Part shown: piece by piece, positions 12,848 to 17,360 of the stretch
How positions within the stretch are numbered: the stretch's first letter is position 1
Layout of the letters: each line of letters begins with the position of its first letter
DNA from: a bacterium
GTDB lineage: Bacteria > SM23-81 > DAOVCL01
Reading direction: 5' to 3'
Assembly (NCBI GenBank): GCA_029932675.1
Contig: JAOZPP010000074.1
Coordinates: 1 to 17,360, forward strand
DNA: 17,360 bases
Notes under the pieces: generated by a model
The model's database searches: none
Seen by the model: only the letters and a program-made list of their open reading frames with translations
What the model was told of the DNA's origin: nothing
Program-made: the position numbers and the translations under genes

Positions 12848-14071
12848 TCAGAGAAGCCTCTTCTCCCCCTTTAACTTCCTTATCTCCGTAATATCCTGGG
12901 TTACCTCCAAACAACCGAGATAATCACCTCTTCTATCACGCACTGGAAAATACCTGATGTAGATCATCCTCCCCTGGAGGTTGAGCCAAAACTCCGCTAC
13001 ATCTCTCCGACCAGCTCGGAAATCATCCAATATCTGATTGACGAGGTGGATGCTCTTCTGGGGATGGCATTGCTGAACCTTGCGTCCGATGATCGCCTTC
13101 GTCCTTGGAAAGATCCGCTCCTTTGACTGGCTGAAGTAACGTACCCTGTCTTCTTTATCCACGAAGGTGATATCCACAGGGAGGGTATTGAGCAACATCT
13201 CCAGCTCTTCTTTGGAGAAGCCCCCCGTCTCCAGGTCAATTATCCCTTCTCTCCCCGGATGACGGAGGGGAGGTTGCTCCCCTTTGTCTTTCATATCTGC
13301 TGGTTGGGGGGTAAAGGGGCAATAGCCAAGGTCATCAAATTGTTCCCTCGCTTCCTTCCATTCGCCATCCTCTATTACCTGCAGAGCGGTGGGGAAGAGG
13401 ATCCTGTTCTCCTTGTAGAAGTGGTTGGAGAGGAATTCGAGGAGGGAAACCGTTGCCTCCGCGATTTCCCTCTTAAGATCGTCAAACCTTATACCCTGGC
13501 CTCTCTCGATGAGTTGGTGAATTCTCCTTTCCATCTCTCTTATCTTGTCGTGCTCCATCCACATAACCGCTGGGGGCTCGGTGACCCCGTGTCTCTCTAG
13601 GTAGGGGAAGAGGACATTCTCCTCCCGCAGATAATGGCTCTCCGCCCCCTCCAATTGTCCTATGAACTGGCTTAATTCCCTCTGAAACCCTTCCCCCACG
13701 GAAGCGGAGGCCTTTCCTTGTTTCATCCCCTCAACTGTCCTCTTGAGCCGATCGGCGAGCTGGAGTATTAGCTTGTGTTCCTCCATAAGGATATGCACTG
13801 GATGCCATCCCGGTGCTGAGATCTCCACCTTCTCCAAGGATTCCCGCATTAAGGCTAGGTGGACATTGCAGAGCTTCTGGATCTCCTCCCGAGGCATTCC
13901 CCCCTTGATTAACTCCTCCTCCACCTGAGAGACCTGAAGAGGTGTAATCTCCTCTATTATTCCCCTCAGCTCTTCCTTTATCACCTCGGGGTCTGTCCCT
14001 TGATGTAACCTCTTTATTACCTCCCTCAGGGCTTCTACCTTATCCTCTCTCCTTTTGGATAGATCTTTCAT
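12848..14071 (-). CDS. DUF438-hemerythrin-PAS protein
   Basis: The 407-residue protein has three parts. An N-terminal DUF438 helical domain covers about residues 10-85. A hemerythrin-like HHE domain (about 88-235) has candidate di-iron ligands His90, His99, His146, Glu150, His174, His217 and Glu221 in WHPVHILMEEH, SHYLREENVLFPYLE, WMEHDKI and NHFYKENRILFP. A C-terminal PAS domain covers about 288-400. The PAS carries the QQCHPQKSIHLVNQIL motif typical of this architecture; the Cys-His could bind heme or metal, which is inference. Such proteins are common in strict anaerobes and are thought to sense or scavenge O2 or NO. No kinase or output domain follows. GGAGGATAGGAAG precedes the ATG, and the gene lies 33 bases after the rubrerythrin-like gene, suggesting one stress operon. 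Confidence 0.9.
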   Translation of the reverse strand: MKDLSKRREDKVEALREVIKRLHQGTDPEVIKEELRGIIEEITPLQVSQVEEELIKGGMPREEIQKLCNVHLALMRESLEKVEISAPGWHPVHILMEEHKLILQLADRLKRTVEGMKQGKASASVGEGFQRELSQFIGQLEGAESHYLREENVLFPYLERHGVTEPPAVMWMEHDKIREMERRIHQLIERGQGIRFDDLKREIAEATVSLLEFLSNHFYKENRILFPTALQVIEDGEWKEAREQFDDLGYCPFTPQPADMKDKGEQPPLRHPGREGIIDLETGGFSKEELEMLLNTLPVDITFVDKEDRVRYFSQSKERIFPRTKAIIGRKVQQCHPQKSIHLVNQILDDFRAGRRDVAEFWLNLQGRMIYIRYFPVRDRRGDYLGCLEVTQDITEIRKLKGEKRLL

Positions 14072-14104
14072 CTTCCTATCCTCCTCCCCCTGTATAGCTT
14101 CCCT

Positions 14105-14632
14105 TTAAAAGGTCCATTCCTCTCTCTCAAACCACTGGGCGGGGTTCTCCAAGAGTTGGAGGGAATTGTCCAAGATCTGATAGTGTTCCCGCTCCATATC
14201 GGCCATAAACTGGTAGAAGCGCTTGGCCTCATCGTCGGAGGCCTTCTCCGCCCGCTCTTGGTAAAAGCCCACCAGCTTGTCCTCGATATCCTTTGCCGTT
14301 TGATAAGCCTCCAGATCATCAGCACTTGCCCTTACAGTTCGGTCAATCTCCTCCCGCAGCTCCTGAAAGATGGTCTTAAATGTATCAATAGCTTCCCCCT
14401 TCTTGGGTAAAGCCCCCTCAGCCGACTCCCATCTACCCTTCTCCATAAGCGAGGAGTGGAACCGTTCAATAACTTTCATATGCTTCAGCTCCCAGTCGGC
14501 CAGGGAATGGAAGGTCTTCTTGGCCAACGGATGGGAAGCCTTCCCTGCAACCTCTAAGTAGAACTTCCGCCCCTCGCCCTCCATCTTCAGGGCCAACTGC
14601 AAGGCATCCAAATCGGCCTTCTTTGAATCCAT
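14105..14632 (-). CDS. Rubrerythrin-like ferritin-family di-iron protein
   Basis: The 175-residue four-helix protein carries a symmetrical di-iron site: Glu18/Glu20 (LKMEGEGRKFYLE), ExxH in DWELKHM (Glu48, His51), Glu117 (AKDIEDKLVGFY), and ExxH in MEREHYQIL (Glu147, His150). It ends in NPAQWFEREEWTF, a common tail of this family. Unlike classical rubrerythrin it has no C-terminal rubredoxin domain, so electrons must come from a separate carrier. The likely role is peroxide reduction in the cytoplasm. GGAGGGTAAAAAA precedes the ATG. Its operon partner downstream is the DUF438-hemerythrin protein. Confidence 0.9.
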   Translation of the reverse strand: MDSKKADLDALQLALKMEGEGRKFYLEVAGKASHPLAKKTFHSLADWELKHMKVIERFHSSLMEKGRWESAEGALPKKGEAIDTFKTIFQELREEIDRTVRASADDLEAYQTAKDIEDKLVGFYQERAEKASDDEAKRFYQFMADMEREHYQILDNSLQLLENPAQWFEREEWTF

Positions 14633-14699
14633 TTTTTTACCCTCCTTTTTGTTTTTCGGCCTTCACTCGCCTACTCATTCCACCCCACAGCTTAGGTAG

Positions 14700-14715
14700 A
14701 TCCCTTCTAAAGGAT
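14700..14715 (-). promoter_or_regulatory. Imperfect 16-base palindrome upstream of the rubrerythrin-like gene
   Basis: ATCCCTTCTAAAGGAT is symmetrical except for one C/A pair, and lies about 70-85 bases before the start codon, within the 155-base gap that separates this gene from the permease gene. A short perfect CCTTC-C-GAAGG follows at about 14731. Position suggests an operator; the regulator is unknown, and the sequence does not match a PerR or Fur box. Confidence 0.25.
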
Positions 14716-14787
14716 TAGCGTTGATTAATACCTTCCGAAGGGCTTGGTAAGGCCTTTCTTATCTGGGTTCCATATGCGGTGGGTCCA

Positions 14788-14988
14788 TTATTTTCTACTT
14801 GGGGTATATCCCACCTCCCGAATGGCCCCTTCGACCTCCTCCAGGCTTAACTCACCATCTACACCCACAGTCCTTTTATCCAGATTAACCAATATCCCTT
14901 TGACCCCAGCGATCCCGCGCAGCTTCTTCTCAATAGTCATCTGACAGTGTTTGCAGGTCATATCCGGAACATAGAGTTCGTATCTCAT
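14788..14988 (-). CDS. Possible internal start producing a free HMA metallochaperone
   Basis: Inside the permease gene, ATG at 14988 (Met338) is preceded by AAAGAGGTG at 6-base spacing, as good a ribosome binding site as those of the independent genes here. Initiation there would give a 66-residue protein that is exactly one HMA domain (YELYVPDMTCKHCQ onward), equivalent to a CopZ-type copper chaperone. Full-length and short forms could both be made, as is known by other means for E. coli copA. This is a prediction from sequence; the SD-like bases also encode Lys-Glu-Val of the linker. Confidence 0.4.
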   Translation of the reverse strand: MRYELYVPDMTCKHCQMTIEKKLRGIAGVKGILVNLDKRTVGVDGELSLEEVEGAIREVGYTPSRK

Positions 14989-15999
14989 TGATTTCACCTC
15001 TTTTCCGCTTCCTCTGTAAAGACCCCTCAAGATGATGATGAGGAGGATCACCCCCGCTAATAGCCTCAAGGAGAGGGGAAGCCCGCTGCCTTGGGGGGAG
15101 ATAAGGCTCACATCCCCACCCAGGCTAAGCCAGAGAAGGTTGAATACCCAACCGATTAATAGGGAGATCAGGATGATGAAGGAAAGGTAGATGTAGAAAG
15201 CCCTCCTGCCCAATTTGGAATAGACGAAGGAGAGGGTCACCGTATTGGTGGCGGGACCAGCAATGAGGAAGACCAGGGCGGCCCCTGGAGAGAAGCCCTT
15301 ACCGATGAGGGCGGCAGCAATGGGAATGGAACCGGTAGCACAGACATAGAGTGGAATTCCCAGGGCTAACATCACCAAATAGTGGAGAGAGGGATGGGAG
15401 AGATAGCGGGTCAACAGTTCTTCGGGGATGGCCACGGTGAGGATCCCCCCCAGGAGCGCCCCTACCAGGAGCCATTTTCCGATTTCTGCGGCAAGTTCTA
15501 TAAAGCCATAGCGGAGGGCCTCTTTTACCCTAAATGGGGAAGACAACCATGGATGGGTATGGGAGGTGGGTTTCTCCACCTTCTCTGGATTGAAGAGCCA
15601 GTTGAAGATTCCGATGGTCAACCCGTTGAGGAAGGCAGCCAGGGGGCGGAAGATAGCAAATAAGGGGCCAAGCAATGAATAGGTAGCCAAGATTGAGTCC
15701 ACCCCTGTTGTTGGGGTGGAGACAAGGAAGGAAAGCACTGAGCTCTTGCTGGCCCCTTCTTTCTTTAGGGATGCTGCTACTGGGATGACCCCACAGGAGC
15801 AAAGGGGGAGAGGGATGCCGAAGAGGGTTGCCTTCAGGATAGATCTTGGCCCACTACCGCCTAAGTGCCGTCCAATAAACCTCGCCCCTAAAAAGGAATG
15901 GAGGAGCCCAGCGATGAACATCCCCAAGAGCAGGTAGGGGGCGATCGCCAGCCAAAGTTTGACTGACTCCATAAGGAAAGCATAGATTAAATGGAGCAT
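14788..15999 (-). CDS. CSCG-motif metal permease (SO_0444/ArsP-like family) with C-terminal HMA domain
   Basis: The 403-residue protein has about eight membrane helices in two similar halves. The first half contains the CSCG motif (Cys67, Cys69 in PLPLCSCGVIPVAASL). The second contains the related YVCATGSIPIAAALIGKG near residue 220, with GPATNTVTL after it. This fits the DUF318/ArsP permease family, including SO_0444-type Cu/Zn efflux transporters. Residues 338-403 form an HMA domain with the metal site MTCKHC, a Cu/Zn-binding ferredoxin-like fold that would deliver metal from the cytoplasm. The substrate is inferred as copper, zinc or possibly an organo-arsenical. The ATG is one base after the flavodiiron stop codon, so translation of the two genes is probably coupled. 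An internal SD and ATG directly precede the HMA domain. Confidence 0.88.
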   Translation of the reverse strand: MLHLIYAFLMESVKLWLAIAPYLLLGMFIAGLLHSFLGARFIGRHLGGSGPRSILKATLFGIPLPLCSCGVIPVAASLKKEGASKSSVLSFLVSTPTTGVDSILATYSLLGPLFAIFRPLAAFLNGLTIGIFNWLFNPEKVEKPTSHTHPWLSSPFRVKEALRYGFIELAAEIGKWLLVGALLGGILTVAIPEELLTRYLSHPSLHYLVMLALGIPLYVCATGSIPIAAALIGKGFSPGAALVFLIAGPATNTVTLSFVYSKLGRRAFYIYLSFIILISLLIGWVFNLLWLSLGGDVSLISPQGSGLPLSLRLLAGVILLIIILRGLYRGSGKEVKSMRYELYVPDMTCKHCQMTIEKKLRGIAGVKGILVNLDKRTVGVDGELSLEEVEGAIREVGYTPSRK

Positions 16000-16000
16000 A

Positions 16001-17182
16001 TCATCCTTGCTTGAGAATATTAGCCAATTCCTCCCCTTTCTCCCTCACCCCATCCAATTCCCTCTCCTCGGGCACCCATTGGAGGTTCACCCCGGAGAGA
16101 GGGATCCGCCAATTCAGCTCCCTCATCACCTTCTCGATCTCACCTACCGCTTGCCCACCCCAGCCATAGGAGCCGAAGGCGAAACCTATCCTTGTCTTTG
16201 GACGCAATCCCTTGAGATAAGTAAGGAAAGCCCCCATAGAGGGAAGCATCCCGTTATTTAGGGTGGGTGAACCAATCAAGATGAGCTTAGCGCGGAGTAC
16301 ATCGGCCATCACCGCGGAGATGTGGTTGGTCTTCAGGCTCTTCATCGTCACCGGCAGGCCTGCAGCCTCCAGGGCCTGGCACAGGCTTTGGGCTATCTTC
16401 TCAGTGGAGCCCCACATGGTGTCATAGACAATCACCGCCCTTTGCTCCGCCTCGTTTGCCGCCCATCTATAGTAAGCGTCGAGGATTTTAGAGAGGTAAC
16501 TTCGCCAGATCAGCCCGTGGCTGGGAGCGACCATATCGATATCCAGCCCAGAGACGGCATCCAGCGCCTTCTTCACTTGCTCACCATAGGGGAGGACGAT
16601 ATTGGCGTAATATTTGGCTGCCTCCTCATAGGCGATGTCCCAGCCCACCTCATCGTCAAACCTCTCCGCCGTGGCAATGTGCTGCCCGAAGGCATCATTG
16701 GGCAAAAGCAGCTTTTCCTCGGGGATGTATGTGGCCATTGAATCTGGCCAGTGGACCATGGGAGTAAGAAGGAACTTCAGGGTGCGTTGACCGATTTTCA
16801 CCTCATCCCCAGATCCAACCACCTGAAAGTCCCAATCAGCCGTGAAGTGCCTCCTCAGGCCCTTTTCGCCCTGAGGGGAGCTAATCACCTTGGCCTGGGG
16901 GGCAAGCTCCAAAATTCGGGAGATGCTTCCTGAATGGTCCATCTCTACATGGTTGGAGACCAGGAAGTCTATCCGCGCGGGGTCGATAACCTGACGGATG
17001 CGGGAGAGCATCTCCTCGCAGAGGTAGTGCTTCACCGTATCCACCAAGACAGGTTTCTCATCGATGATTAGATAAGCATTGTAGGTAGAACCCCTCTGGG
17101 TAAGGTAACCATGGAAATTACGCAGATCCCAGTCGATTCCCCCTACCCAATAGATCCCTGGCTTTATCTCTACAGGTTTCAT
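16001..17182 (-). CDS. fprA: Flavodiiron protein (FprA, O2/NO reductase)
   Basis: The start is ATG 17182 with GGAGG upstream; an in-frame TTG at 17197 overlaps that site and is less likely. The 393-residue protein has the metallo-beta-lactamase domain with the complete di-iron ligand set His78, Glu80, Asp82, His83 (NHVEMDHSG), His144, Asp163 and His222. A C-terminal flavodoxin domain follows with the FMN loop YDTMWGSTEKIA (about 253-264). This is the basic two-domain class A form, which reduces O2 to water and/or NO to N2O in the cytoplasm of anaerobes, with electrons from rubredoxin or F420. The rubredoxin-cupin protein here might be one donor, though its domain is of the short type. It lies 54 bases after a ferritin-like gene and is coupled to the metal permease gene. 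Confidence 0.95.
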   Translation of the reverse strand: MKPVEIKPGIYWVGGIDWDLRNFHGYLTQRGSTYNAYLIIDEKPVLVDTVKHYLCEEMLSRIRQVIDPARIDFLVSNHVEMDHSGSISRILELAPQAKVISSPQGEKGLRRHFTADWDFQVVGSGDEVKIGQRTLKFLLTPMVHWPDSMATYIPEEKLLLPNDAFGQHIATAERFDDEVGWDIAYEEAAKYYANIVLPYGEQVKKALDAVSGLDIDMVAPSHGLIWRSYLSKILDAYYRWAANEAEQRAVIVYDTMWGSTEKIAQSLCQALEAAGLPVTMKSLKTNHISAVMADVLRAKLILIGSPTLNNGMLPSMGAFLTYLKGLRPKTRIGFAFGSYGWGGQAVGEIEKVMRELNWRIPLSGVNLQWVPEERELDGVREKGEELANILKQG

Positions 17183-17236
17183 ACCAACCTCCAACAAATT
17201 TTTTCTACCCTCCTTCCTCAGGAGAAAAGAGGAGCG

Positions 17237-17360
17237 TTAATACTTAGCATCCATGCGAAATTCTCCGATATCAAACCAGAATCCGGACTTAGAGAGATAA
17301 TCAAGTTGTGCCTGCAGCAGGGCATAGTGATATTCCTCCTCCTGCCTTATCTTTATAAAT
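17237..17360 (-). CDS. Ferritin-like protein, C-terminal fragment (continues beyond the window)
   Basis: The last 40 codons of a gene are present, ending in TAA at 17237-17239. The residues (IRQEEEYHYALLQAQLDYLS then GFWFDIGEF) match the final helix and tail of rubrerythrin-family proteins. In that helix ExxH supplies iron ligands; here EEEYHY is consistent with Glu-x-x-His. The aromatic GFWFD tail is typical of stand-alone ferritin-like proteins. It precedes the flavodiiron gene by 54 bases and probably shares its transcript, supporting an oxidative-stress operon. Confidence 0.75.
   Translation of the reverse strand, partial: FIKIRQEEEYHYALLQAQLDYLSKSGFWFDIGEFRMDAKY

Overview
This window looks like the genome of an anaerobic, probably uncultivated bacterium. 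It is rich in strict-anaerobe genes: a flavodiiron protein, three ferritin/rubrerythrin-type proteins, a DUF438/hemerythrin protein, a rubredoxin-cupin fusion and a non-canonical Fe-S assembly operon. The large secreted beta-propeller ends in a FlgD-like/Por-type sorting domain, which is common in FCB-related and candidate phyla; I cannot name the phylum from sequence alone. Every gene I accept lies on the minus strand, so transcription runs from high to low coordinates. Most have clear purine-rich Shine-Dalgarno sequences. There are no tRNA, rRNA, CRISPR, transposase or phage genes.

Layout in transcription order. (1) 17360-14788: the end of a ferritin-like gene, a flavodiiron protein, and a CSCG-motif metal permease with a C-terminal HMA domain, which may also be translated alone from an internal start. 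(2) 14632-12848: a rubrerythrin-like protein and a DUF438-hemerythrin-PAS protein. (3) 12627-8529: a tight operon of Nfu, TusA, a DsrE-like protein, a NifS/IscS-fold protein that lacks the PLP lysine, a NifU/IscU scaffold and a PoxB-like TPP enzyme. (4) 8502-5709: a copper module with a small exported ORF, a CopB-type ATPase (CPH motif), a SHOCT-domain membrane protein and a tiny, possibly frameshifted ORF. (5) 5655-4937: a mini winged-helix protein and a Dps-like ferritin. (6) 4703-3357: a rubredoxin-cupin fusion, a three-helix cytochrome b-like protein, and a Tat-lipoprotein/DUF2769 gene that appears split by a one-base shift. (7) 3061-314: SfsA nuclease and a secreted PQQ-type propeller. 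(8) 142-1: the start of a ZIP-type metal transporter, interrupted and running off the edge.

The most interesting system is the Fe-S operon. Its NifS homologue has Asn at the lysine that forms the PLP Schiff base in working desulfurases, but keeps the active-loop Cys. It is encoded next to two sulfur-carrier proteins (TusA, DsrE-like) and the scaffold. This suggests a desulfurase-independent sulfur route in which the NifS fold serves as docking partner or cysteine ligand. The second candidate system is the membrane redox module of region 6.

Three short ORFs (near 34, 3630 and 5791) would each be repaired by one extra base in a C4/G4 run. This suggests systematic homopolymer error in the assembly, or less likely real frameshifting.
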